From NCBI GenBank assembly GCA_964443785.1, contig CAYUER010000012.1:1-23787 (forward strand): DNA of 23,787 bases. The letters are read 5' to 3'. The notes under the pieces were generated by a model. The model was not told the origin of the DNA. It searched no databases and was given only the letters and a program-made list of their open reading frames with translations. This stretch comes from CALMZN01 sp964443785. GTDB taxonomy: Bacteria > Patescibacteriota > Patescibacteriia > UBA1558 > GWA2-36-10. Position numbers and translations under genes: made by a program. Below are positions 1 to 7,004 of the stretch, piece by piece. Position 1 is the first letter of the stretch. Every line of letters starts with the position of its first letter.

Positions 1-2453
1 GTATTATCCGCGGACAGATTATTCCACGCTTGCAGGGCAAGCGTGCTCAAGGTGGCTCGACCCTGACCCAACAATTTGTCAAAAATGCCATCCTGACCAA
101 TGAGCGTCGCATCTCTCGTAAATTCAAAGAATGGGTTTTGTCCTATCGTATTGAACAAAAATTTTCCAAAGACGAAATCTTACAACTTTACCTCAATGAA
201 ATCCCTTACGGTGGATCAGCCTATGGTATCGAAGCGGCTGCTCATTATTATTTTGACAAAGCAGCCAAAGAGTTGACTCTGGCCGAGGCAGCTACCCTGG
301 CCGCTTTGCCTCAGTCACCAACCTATTTATCACCTTATGGTAGCAACAAAGAAAAATTGATCAATCGCCAACATGTGGTTTTGAATTTGATGGCTGAGCA
401 AGGCTACATCAGTCAAGAGACTGCCGATGAAGCTAAAAAGCAAGAATTAAAATTCAAAAAGCGAGCCGAAAATATGCGCGCTCCGCATTTTGTGATGTAT
501 GTGAAGCAAATGCTCGAGGAAGAATATGGCACCACAGTAGTCGAGCAGAGCGGCTGGAAGATCACTACCTCGCTAGATTGGGAAATGCAGCAAGCAGCCG
601 AATTGGCCATCACTGAGACCGTAGAAAAAAACAAAGAAAAGTACAACGCCAACAATGCTGCTTTGGTAGCCATTGATGTCAATAGTGGTGATATCAAAGC
701 CATGGTTGGCTCAGCTGATTATTTTGATGATGAAATAGATGGTCAGGTCAATGTCGCCATTTCTAATCGTCAGCCCGGTAGCTCGATCAAGCCTATAGTT
801 TATTTGGCGGGTTTTATCAAGGGTTTGCGTCCAGATACTATTGTCTTTGACCTAGTGACCAAGTTTGGCGTCAAGGCCGATGGCACACCATATCAGCCGG
901 GTAATTATGACAATCAGACTAGGGGTCCAGTATCTTTGAGACAAGCTTTGGCTGGTTCACTCAATATTCCAGCCGTCAAAGTTTTGTATTTGACTGGCGT
1001 CAAAACTGTCACAGACCTAGCTAGCCAATTGGGCTACACTACCTTGACCAATCCTGATCGCTATGGCCTGTCTCTAGTCTTGGGTGGTGCCGAGGTCAAG
1101 CTCTTGGAGCACGTCAATGCCTACGCAGCCATTGCCCGTGAAGGGGTGGCTCAGGATTATCGCTCTATTTTGAAAATCGAGGATCCCAAAGGAGAGGTAG
1201 TCAAAGAAAATAAAGACAATAAAGGCCGAAGGGTAGTTGATAAAAAATATACTAGACTATTGTCTGATGTGATGTCAGACAATGCTGCTCGCGCTTTTGT
1301 CTTTGGTGAGGCCAACTTTTTGACTCTGGGTGATAGGCCAGTCGCTGCCAAAACCGGTACGACCAATGATTATCACGATGCTTGGACTATGGGCTTTACT
1401 CCTGATCTAGCAGCCGGTGTCTGGGTAGGCAATAGCGACAATCAAGCTATGAAAGTGGGAGCCGATGGTTCGGTAGTAGCCGCTCCGATTTGGAACAAAT
1501 TTATGCGAGCAGCGACCGCCAAGATGCCGGTCAAATCTTTTGAAAAGGAAAATTTAGAAACTTGTGATAAGCCAATGCTTTGCGGTCAGCTAGCCAAGGA
1601 ACAATTAGTCAAAATAGACAAAAGCACTGGTAAGCTAGCTACAGCCTACACACCTTATGATCAGATCGAAGAGAAAAAATATTTGGAAGTACATAATATT
1701 TTACATTATGTAAATATCAATGATATTACTGGTGCACCACTTGATAATCCTAGCAATGATCCGCAGTATACTGCTTGGGAGGAGCCAATCAAAAAATGGG
1801 CCGAAGAAAATGGCTATCAAGTCGAGCCTATTCCTACGGAGTTTGATGATGTGCATCGCCCAGAGGATCAGCCTAGCATCAATATCTTGTCGCCCAATGA
1901 CAATCAAAATATCAATTCTCCGAGTATCAATATATCAGTGCAAACTAGTGCTCCGCGGGGAGTCAAAAAAGTAGAGTATTTTTTGGACAATGACAAAGTA
2001 GGAGAAAATTTTAATCTTCCTTTTGGCACTACTATCAATATCAATCCTTTTGTCAGTAATGGCTCTCATCGTTTGCGAGCTATCGCCTCGGATGATATCG
2101 GTAATTACAAAGAAGCCAGTGTCAATGTCAATATTCAGCTTGATCCAGCTCTCAAAGCTTTTAATCTCGATTGGCAAGACCCAGAAGATAATACCAACAT
2201 AGCTACAGCTAGCTTGCCCTATACTTTGCGCTTGAAGCTGGAGAAGCCAGAAAATGTCCAGAAGATAGATTTTTATTACAAAGGTCAAAGTGACAACTCG
2301 CAGTGGTTTGCTTATTTAGAAAATCCTAATCATTCTCCTAGTGTTTCTTGGGGCCTAGGACTAGCTCCGGGCACCTATCGACTCTATATGGTAGTGACGG
2401 ACAAGGGTGGCAACTTGATGACTACGCCAGAGATTAGGGTCAATATTCAATAA
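1..2453 (+). CDS. Class A penicillin-binding protein (PBP1A-like), 5'-truncated by window edge
   Basis: Bifunctional peptidoglycan synthase: a GT51 glycosyltransferase polymerises lipid II and a transpeptidase cross-links the stem peptides outside the membrane. The frame is open from base 3, so the true start lies upstream and the membrane anchor and first catalytic Glu motif are missing. Counting from the TTG at position 30, the GT51 motif QGGSTLTQQ is at the very start and the second GT51 region (LYLNEIPYGG) follows near residue 53. The transpeptidase has all three motifs: SSIK with nucleophile Ser251, SLN at 310-312 and KTGT at 441-444. From about residue 615 the C-terminus has one or two beta-rich Ig-like domains (VKKVEYFLDND, then IDFYYKG), as in PBP1A proteins with C-terminal Big-type domains. 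A hairpin terminator follows the stop, so this probably ends a transcription unit. Family assignment is firm; the exact PBP subtype is less so. Confidence 0.95.
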   Translation, partial: IIRGQIIPRLQGKRAQGGSTLTQQFVKNAILTNERRISRKFKEWVLSYRIEQKFSKDEILQLYLNEIPYGGSAYGIEAAAHYYFDKAAKELTLAEAATLAALPQSPTYLSPYGSNKEKLINRQHVVLNLMAEQGYISQETADEAKKQELKFKKRAENMRAPHFVMYVKQMLEEEYGTTVVEQSGWKITTSLDWEMQQAAELAITETVEKNKEKYNANNAALVAIDVNSGDIKAMVGSADYFDDEIDGQVNVAISNRQPGSSIKPIVYLAGFIKGLRPDTIVFDLVTKFGVKADGTPYQPGNYDNQTRGPVSLRQALAGSLNIPAVKVLYLTGVKTVTDLASQLGYTTLTNPDRYGLSLVLGGAEVKLLEHVNAYAAIAREGVAQDYRSILKIEDPKGEVVKENKDNKGRRVVDKKYTRLLSDVMSDNAARAFVFGEANFLTLGDRPVAAKTGTTNDYHDAWTMGFTPDLAAGVWVGNSDNQAMKVGADGSVVAAPIWNKFMRAATAKMPVKSFEKENLETCDKPMLCGQLAKEQLVKIDKSTGKLATAYTPYDQIEEKKYLEVHNILHYVNINDITGAPLDNPSNDPQYTAWEEPIKKWAEENGYQVEPIPTEFDDVHRPEDQPSINILSPNDNQNINSPSINISVQTSAPRGVKKVEYFLDNDKVGENFNLPFGTTININPFVSNGSHRLRAIASDDIGNYKEASVNVNIQLDPALKAFNLDWQDPEDNTNIATASLPYTLRLKLEKPENVQKIDFYYKGQSDNSQWFAYLENPNHSPSVSWGLGLAPGTYRLYMVVTDKGGNLMTTPEIRVNIQ

Positions 2454-2458
2454 ATTTT

Positions 2459-2483
2459 TACCCCGCTATTTTGTAGCGGGGTA
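2459..2483 (+). terminator. Intrinsic terminator after PBP gene
   Basis: Perfect stem CCCCGCTA/TAGCGGGG (2461-2468 with 2474-2481), extended by TA/TA, loop TTTTG, 6 nt after the PBP stop. The downstream T-tract is short (TATTT), so termination may be partial. Confidence 0.7.
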
Positions 2484-2493
2484 TTTAAAAACC

Positions 2494-2522
2494 TTGCCAA
2501 AAAACAATAAAAACAGTAAGAT
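2494..2522 (+). promoter_or_regulatory. Putative sigma70-type promoter of uvrB-truB
   Basis: TTGCCA at 2494-2499, 17-nt spacer, TAAGAT at 2517-2522. The predicted start site (about 2529) is only a few nt before the uvrB ATG at 2532, so the mRNA would be leaderless or nearly so. This fits the lack of any Shine-Dalgarno sequence there. Confidence 0.5.
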
Positions 2523-2531
2523 AATTTAATT

Positions 2532-4496
2532 ATGGATTTTAAATTGGTGTCAAAATTTAAGCCAGCCGGTGACCAAGCTCAGGCTATCAGTCAGCTCATA
2601 GCTGGCCTGAACAAGGGTTATCGTGAACAGACCTTGCTCGGCGTCACTGGTTCGGGTAAGACTTTTACTATTGCCAATGTGGTAGCCAAAATCAATAGGC
2701 CGACTTTGGTGATTTCGCATAATAAAACTTTGGCCGCGCAACTTGCCAGTGAGTTTCAGGATTTTTTTCCAGAAAATGCTGTGCACTATTTTGTCTCCTA
2801 TTATGACTATTATCAGCCAGAGGCCTATATCCCATCCTCTGATACTTATATAGAAAAAGAAACCCAGATCAACGAAGAGATTGATCGCTTGCGTCATGTC
2901 AGCACCCAGAGCCTGCTGACCAGAAGAGATACTTTGATTGTGGCTTCTGTTTCTTGTATTTATAATTTGGGCAATCCAGCTGAATATCAAAATTTTAAAA
3001 TAGATTTAAAAATTGGAGAAAGTTATAATCGTTTTAAACTGTTAAAAAATTTAAATAATCTACAATACAGTCGCAATGATTTGGTTTTGACTCGCGGTCA
3101 CTATGCTATCAGGGGAGAGATTGTAGATATTTTTGGCTCTGGTCAGGAAAAAGAATATTATCGTTTGAATTTTTTTGGTGATCAATTAGAAAGTATCGAG
3201 CTGATAGACCTGCTAGGGCACAAAGTGATCAAAACACTACCGTCCATATCTATTTTTCCGGCCAAGCATTTTATCGCCAGCCCCGAAAGCATCAAAGATA
3301 TAGTAGCAGTGATTAGAGAAGATTTGGATTTAGAGCTGGCTGAGTTTGCAAAGCAAGGCAAAATCTTGGAAGCCGAAAGATTGAAAACCAGAGTGAATAA
3401 TGACCTGGAGATGATCTTAGAAACAGGTTTTTGCAATGGTATCGAAAATTATTCTCGCTATTTTGATGGACGCAAAAAAGGTGACGCACCCAATAGTTTG
3501 ATTGATTATTTTCCAGATGATTTTTTGTTGATAGTCGATGAATCACACATGACTTTGCCACAGATTGGTGGCATGTATCAAGGTGATAGGGCGCGCAAAA
3601 AAAATTTGGTAGATTTTGGTTTTCGACTCAAAGCCTCATATGATAATCGTCCTCTTAATTTTGACGAATTCAATCAGATTTTTAGACAGGCTATCTATAT
3701 TTCAGCCACTCCCGCTGATTATGAATTACAGCAGTCAGCTAGTATAGTTGAGCAATTGGTGCGACCGACTTTTATTCTTGATCCGACTATTGAGATCAGG
3801 CCTAGTAAAAATCAGCTCGATGATTTGATCAAAGAAATTCAAGCTACAGTCGCAAAAAAAGAACGAGTCTTGGTGACTACTATTACCAAGAGGTTGTCAG
3901 AAGATTTGACAGAAATACTTTTGGAAAAAAATATTAAAGTTCAATACTTGCACTCGGAAGTAAAAACTTTGGATCGCATCCAAATATTACATGATTTGCG
4001 TAGTGGAAAATATGATGTCTTGGTGGGGGTCAATTTGTTGCGTGAGGGTTTGGATTTGCCGGAAGTTTCACTGGTCGCTATTTTGGATGCTGACAAAGAA
4101 GGTTTTTTGCGTTCGCGTTCAGCTTTGATTCAGGTCATGGGTAGAGCCGCTCGCCACAAAGATGGTCGAGTATTGATGTATGCTGACCAGATCACTGGCT
4201 CAATGCAAGCTGCTATCGATGAGACCGAGCGTCGTCGTCAGGTCCAAGCCAAATACAATCAAGATCACCTAGTCAAGCCGCACTCTATCTCCAAGTCAGT
4301 CAAAGAAATAGAGCTCAAAGAATTAGACACCAAGACTAGCTTTTTAGAAAGCATCAAAGTGATGGACAAGCAAGAGAAGCAGGCTTTACTCGATACTTTG
4401 CGTCAAGAGATGGAGCTAGCTGCCGATAATTGGGAATTTGAAAAAGCGATCACCCTCAGAGATCAGATTGATATATTAGTATCCAAGAAAAAATAA
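2532..4496 (+). CDS. uvrB: Excinuclease ABC subunit B (UvrB)
   Basis: Damage-verification helicase of nucleotide excision repair; it receives DNA from UvrA and recruits UvrC for incision. At 654 aa it is full length for the family. Visible elements: Walker A GVTGSGKT at residues 37-44; the beta-hairpin region that grips damaged DNA (YYDYYQPEAYIP) soon after; Walker B-type DESH at 336-339; SATPADYE; helicase motif VI QVMGRAARH; and a C-terminal UvrC-binding (UVR) helix pair, ending in WEFEKAITLRDQI. The start is the first ATG after the promoter and gives the standard N-terminus (FKLVSKFKPAGDQ). The stop overlaps the truB start by one base (TAATG), indicating translational coupling. Confidence 0.98.
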   Translation: MDFKLVSKFKPAGDQAQAISQLIAGLNKGYREQTLLGVTGSGKTFTIANVVAKINRPTLVISHNKTLAAQLASEFQDFFPENAVHYFVSYYDYYQPEAYIPSSDTYIEKETQINEEIDRLRHVSTQSLLTRRDTLIVASVSCIYNLGNPAEYQNFKIDLKIGESYNRFKLLKNLNNLQYSRNDLVLTRGHYAIRGEIVDIFGSGQEKEYYRLNFFGDQLESIELIDLLGHKVIKTLPSISIFPAKHFIASPESIKDIVAVIREDLDLELAEFAKQGKILEAERLKTRVNNDLEMILETGFCNGIENYSRYFDGRKKGDAPNSLIDYFPDDFLLIVDESHMTLPQIGGMYQGDRARKKNLVDFGFRLKASYDNRPLNFDEFNQIFRQAIYISATPADYELQQSASIVEQLVRPTFILDPTIEIRPSKNQLDDLIKEIQATVAKKERVLVTTITKRLSEDLTEILLEKNIKVQYLHSEVKTLDRIQILHDLRSGKYDVLVGVNLLREGLDLPEVSLVAILDADKEGFLRSRSALIQVMGRAARHKDGRVLMYADQITGSMQAAIDETERRRQVQAKYNQDHLVKPHSISKSVKEIELKELDTKTSFLESIKVMDKQEKQALLDTLRQEMELAADNWEFEKAITLRDQIDILVSKKK

Positions 4497-5254
4497 TGTT
4501 GGCCAAAAATATTACCAGAGAAAAAATAGAAAAGATTTTAGCCGATCAGAATTCTGGTATTTTTTTGTTAGACAAGCCCAAAGGTTTACACTCTTTCAAT
4601 GTTGTTTCTCGAGTCAGGAAAATACTCAATCTCAAAAAAGTTGGATTTTCTGGGACACTAGACCCACTAGCTTCTGGCCTGATGATTGTAGCGAGCGGTC
4701 AAGCGACCAAACTTTTGGATTTGTTTCATCATTTGCCAAAGATTTATGAAGCAGAGATTATTTTTGGACAGACTAGTAGCTCTTTTGATTTGGAGCAGGA
4801 GGTGACGATCAATGCCGAGGCCAAAGAATTTTCCCCCGCTACTTTGCAAAAAATTATTCAGCAATTTATCGGTGAGCAGATGCAGCAGGTGCCAGCTTAT
4901 TCGGCAGTCAAAGTACAGGGCAGAAAATTACACGAGCTAGCTCGTCAGGGGCGGGAGGTAGTGGCACCAAAAAAGAAAATCAATATTTTTAAAATAGATA
5001 TTTTGGAGTTTAAATATCCCAAGGCTAAAATATTAGTCACTTGTTCAGCTGGTACCTACATCAGGAGTCTAGTCAATGATCTTGGCTCAGAGCTCAAGAC
5101 GGGGGCTATTTTACAGGAGCTTCGTCGTCTAGCTATTGGTGATTTGTCTATCGAAAAAGCCGCCAAAATTGACGGCTTAGAAAAATCTAAATTATTAGCC
5201 AGCAGTGTAGCTGATAGTCAGATTAGAGGCTACCTAGATGAATATCATGTTTAG
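4496..5254 (+). CDS. truB: tRNA pseudouridine-55 synthase (TruB)
   Basis: Converts U55 in the T-loop of most tRNAs to pseudouridine. The 252-aa protein shows the conserved LLDKPKG segment at about 24-30, the catalytic motif GTLDPLASG with nucleophile Asp56, the substrate-loop sequence PAYSAVKVQGRKLHELAR and the CSAGTYIRSLVNDLG motif. The roughly 20 residues before the GIFLLDKPKG core are lineage-variable. There is no obvious C-terminal PUA domain, so this is a short TruB form. It begins on the last base of uvrB (TAATG), so the two are co-transcribed and probably co-translated. The last 32 nt overlap the 3' end of a small gene on the opposite strand. Confidence 0.97.
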   Translation: MLAKNITREKIEKILADQNSGIFLLDKPKGLHSFNVVSRVRKILNLKKVGFSGTLDPLASGLMIVASGQATKLLDLFHHLPKIYEAEIIFGQTSSSFDLEQEVTINAEAKEFSPATLQKIIQQFIGEQMQQVPAYSAVKVQGRKLHELARQGREVVAPKKKINIFKIDILEFKYPKAKILVTCSAGTYIRSLVNDLGSELKTGAILQELRRLAIGDLSIEKAAKIDGLEKSKLLASSVADSQIRGYLDEYHV

Positions 5255-5477
5255 TGACGGTTTTGATGTGCTCTTGGATGCGGTGCTGAGGGAATTTGGT
5301 TTTTTTCATCAAAGAGCCAAATTCGTATAAAGACATACTTACTTTGCCCAAATGATGGTCATGGGGCAGCTCCAAATCCTTAACCACTTGGTTGCGGCTA
5401 CGGACTTTGTCGCCGTGGCCAGTGAGCTTATCAAAGATTTCTTCTTGTTGCTCGGGGCTGATGTAGGGACTAGACAT
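5223..5477 (-). CDS. Small hypothetical protein, 84 aa, His-rich and charged
   Basis: Not recognised. The 84-aa product is hydrophilic, without a signal peptide or membrane segment; it has many His residues (HDHHLGK, PQHRIQEHIK) and a plausible helical N-terminus (SPEQQEEIFDKL). It converges on truB and shares its last 32 nt with the truB 3' end. The region between the shared end and its start has no alternative gene, and the composition looks protein-like rather than like an antisense shadow. Its ATG is directly preceded on the minus strand by a hairpin (5486-5520). No clear promoter or ribosome-binding site is seen. Expression is unproven; conservation in related genomes would decide. Confidence 0.55.
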   Translation of the reverse strand: MSSPYISPEQQEEIFDKLTGHGDKVRSRNQVVKDLELPHDHHLGKVSMSLYEFGSLMKKTKFPQHRIQEHIKTVTKHDIHLGSL

Positions 5478-5485
5478 GGTCTTGA

Positions 5486-5520
5486 GCCCTGTTAAATCCC
5501 GCAGGGGACTTTGTTAGGGC
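5486..5520. repeat. Degenerate hairpin element
   Basis: GCCCT (5486-5490) pairs with AGGGC (5516-5520), enclosing TCCC/GGGA around a GCA loop. It contains CCTGTTAAAT, a variant of the ATTTAACGGG half-site that recurs in inverted orientations at 5584-5658, so the two elements may be related. It lies in the predicted 5' leader of the minus-strand 84-aa gene. Confidence 0.45.
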
Positions 5521-5583
5521 AAATTAATGATTAAATATTATAATAATTGTCTGTTATTTTAACGTAAAGTTCTAGTGCGGGCT

Positions 5584-5663
5584 ATTTAACGGGCTTGACC
5601 CCGTTAAATGCTAGTCCGCCAATTGGCGGACTAGCACCGCTTTGCGGTATTTAATGGGGTTGA
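5584..5663. repeat. Three-way-junction palindromic element with an alternative hairpin
   Basis: A 12-bp outer stem (5598-5609 with 5649-5660, one G-T pair, extendable by about 3 bp) encloses two abutting hairpins: a perfect 26-nt palindrome at 5610-5635 and ACCGC-TTT-GCGGT at 5636-5648. No base is unpaired at the junction. The left outer arm can instead pair with the upstream copy ATTTAACGGG (5584-5593 with 5600-5609, 10 bp perfect, 6-nt loop). The remainder of the 5478-5730 gap is A+T-rich with no gene. The function is unknown: mobile palindromic repeat, RNA element or terminator-like structure. Confidence 0.7.
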
Positions 5664-5688
5664 CTAAATTAATTAATTATGTTAATCT
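5660..5688 (+). promoter_or_regulatory. Putative rpsT promoter
   Basis: TTGACT at 5660-5665, 17-nt spacer, TAATCT at 5683-5688. The -35 box overlaps the right edge of the palindromic element. A second A+T-rich -10-like sequence (TATAAGAT) lies nearer the gene. Confidence 0.4.
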
Positions 5689-5730
5689 CTGTAAAGATTT
5701 ACTAATATATTATAAGATATAAACTGAATT

Positions 5731-6006
5731 ATGCCAAATAAGCAAGCATCTATTAAACACTTGAGACAGACTGTCAAACGCACCAAAAAGAATGTCGCAG
5801 TGAAAAATAGTATCAAACAATTAGCCAAAAAGAATCAAAAATCTATTGATGATGGCTCTATCAAAGATAATTACCAGGAGTTGATCAAAAAACATCAAAA
5901 AGCCGTTGATAAGGCTGTTAAGTCTGGAATTATTAAGAAAAATACCGGTAATCGTAAGAAGGCTAGATTTATGAAAAAATTAAACGCCTCTCTAGCCAAA
6001 GGATAA
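5731..6006 (+). CDS. rpsT: 30S ribosomal protein S20
   Basis: S20 is a primary 16S rRNA-binding protein of the small subunit. The 91-aa, Lys-rich product matches the family in length and pattern: an N-terminal MPNKQASIKHLRQT segment, long basic helices, and the C-terminal helix motif KNTGNRKKARFMKKL that contacts rRNA. It is a single-gene unit with its own upstream promoter-like sequence and a strong shared terminator downstream. No Shine-Dalgarno sequence is visible before the ATG, as for most genes here. Confidence 0.96.
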   Translation: MPNKQASIKHLRQTVKRTKKNVAVKNSIKQLAKKNQKSIDDGSIKDNYQELIKKHQKAVDKAVKSGIIKKNTGNRKKARFMKKLNASLAKG

Positions 6007-6020
6007 ATTGTTAAAATCAA

Positions 6021-6055
6021 AAACCAGCCTCTCGTGAGAGGCTGGTTTTATTTTA
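6021..6055. terminator. Bidirectional terminator between rpsT and holA
   Basis: Perfect stem AAACCAGCCTC/GAGGCTGGTTT (6021-6031 with 6038-6048), closed by a short loop and followed by TTTATTTTAT on the plus strand. A-rich sequence on the other side gives a T-tract on the minus strand. It lies between two convergent genes and can serve both. Confidence 0.88.
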
Positions 6056-7003
6056 TAAATTATTGACCAATTTAGTGAACAACAATTTATCACTAGTGCC
6101 TGATGATTTTAGTTGTTGGTCTAGCTCCAATAATTCGCTGTAGATGTTTTTAAGCTGATCCATAGTATAGAGTTGGCTTTGGGCAAATGTTTTTTCGGCT
6201 AACCAAGAGGGTAGCTTGAGAGCTTGAGCCAAAGCCCCAGGATAGCTAGCCTGCTTAGCCAGAGCCTTGGCCTTGATGAGTAGTCGATATTGGCGGACTA
6301 TCATGCTGAGGATGTAGGGAGCATTGGCTCCATTGTCAAATTTTTCTTCCAAAAGCTTGAGAGCTTGGGCTTTGTTTTGCTGGCCGAGAGCATCTACTAG
6401 GTTGAATATATTTTCATCAACTTTGGCGGCCACTATATTTTTTATATCTTCAGCGCTGATTTTTTCTGGGCAAAAGTGGATTAATTTTTCCATCTCCTGA
6501 CTCAAGGTCCACAGATCATTGCCGGTATAGCTGACTAATATTTTGGCAGTTTCATTGTCTAGAATTTTGTTTTTTAGCTTAGCTTGTTTTTGGAGCCAAG
6601 TAATTAATTCGTTATTGTTCAAATTTTTGAACTCTTCACTAAAACGAAATTTTTTTAAAGCTTTGTATAGCTTAGTACGCACATCAGCTTGGCCCTCCTG
6701 CCAGAAGATGAGATAGTTTTCCTCGGGAGTATCTTTTTGTTGCTCCAAAAATTTTAAAAGAGCATCTTGCCAAGTATTTAATTTTTTATTATCAAAAATA
6801 TTTTTGATGACAATCAATTTTTTGCTAGCCAAAAAGCCAGTAGCAGAAACTGCTTCAAAAAAATCAGGAGCACTGATACTTTCTCCGTCGAGGTGTAAGA
6901 TATTGTGGCCGGATTTATCAATCTCACTTTGAAATTTTTTTTTGATCGCTCGTATTTTTTGTCGAGCCAGCCAAGAATTTTCTCCGTAGTAAAAAAATAT
7001 CAT
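6053..7003 (-). CDS. holA: DNA polymerase III delta subunit (HolA)
   Basis: Clamp-loader subunit that opens the beta sliding clamp. The 316-aa length and the N-terminal pattern MIFFYYGENSWLARQKI match the DNA_pol3_delta family, followed by the strand GFLASKKLIVIKNI. The middle section resembles the AAA+ lid (ILVSYTGNDLWTLSQEMEKLIHF) and the C-terminal helical collar region has IVRQYRLLIKAKAL. As usual for delta, there is no functional Walker A. The gene begins 1 nt after the polA stop on the same strand, so the two are in one operon, and it ends at the terminator shared with rpsT. The family is divergent, so the call rests on overall pattern, length and the polA linkage. Confidence 0.9.
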   Translation of the reverse strand: MIFFYYGENSWLARQKIRAIKKKFQSEIDKSGHNILHLDGESISAPDFFEAVSATGFLASKKLIVIKNIFDNKKLNTWQDALLKFLEQQKDTPEENYLIFWQEGQADVRTKLYKALKKFRFSEEFKNLNNNELITWLQKQAKLKNKILDNETAKILVSYTGNDLWTLSQEMEKLIHFCPEKISAEDIKNIVAAKVDENIFNLVDALGQQNKAQALKLLEEKFDNGANAPYILSMIVRQYRLLIKAKALAKQASYPGALAQALKLPSWLAEKTFAQSQLYTMDQLKNIYSELLELDQQLKSSGTSDKLLFTKLVNNL

Positions 7004-7004
7004 A

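Noticed and set aside
1935..2288. 117-aa open frame antisense to the PBP C-terminus
   Set aside because: Low-complexity, Ile-rich shadow of the sense repeat-like Ig domain; no promoter or start signal.
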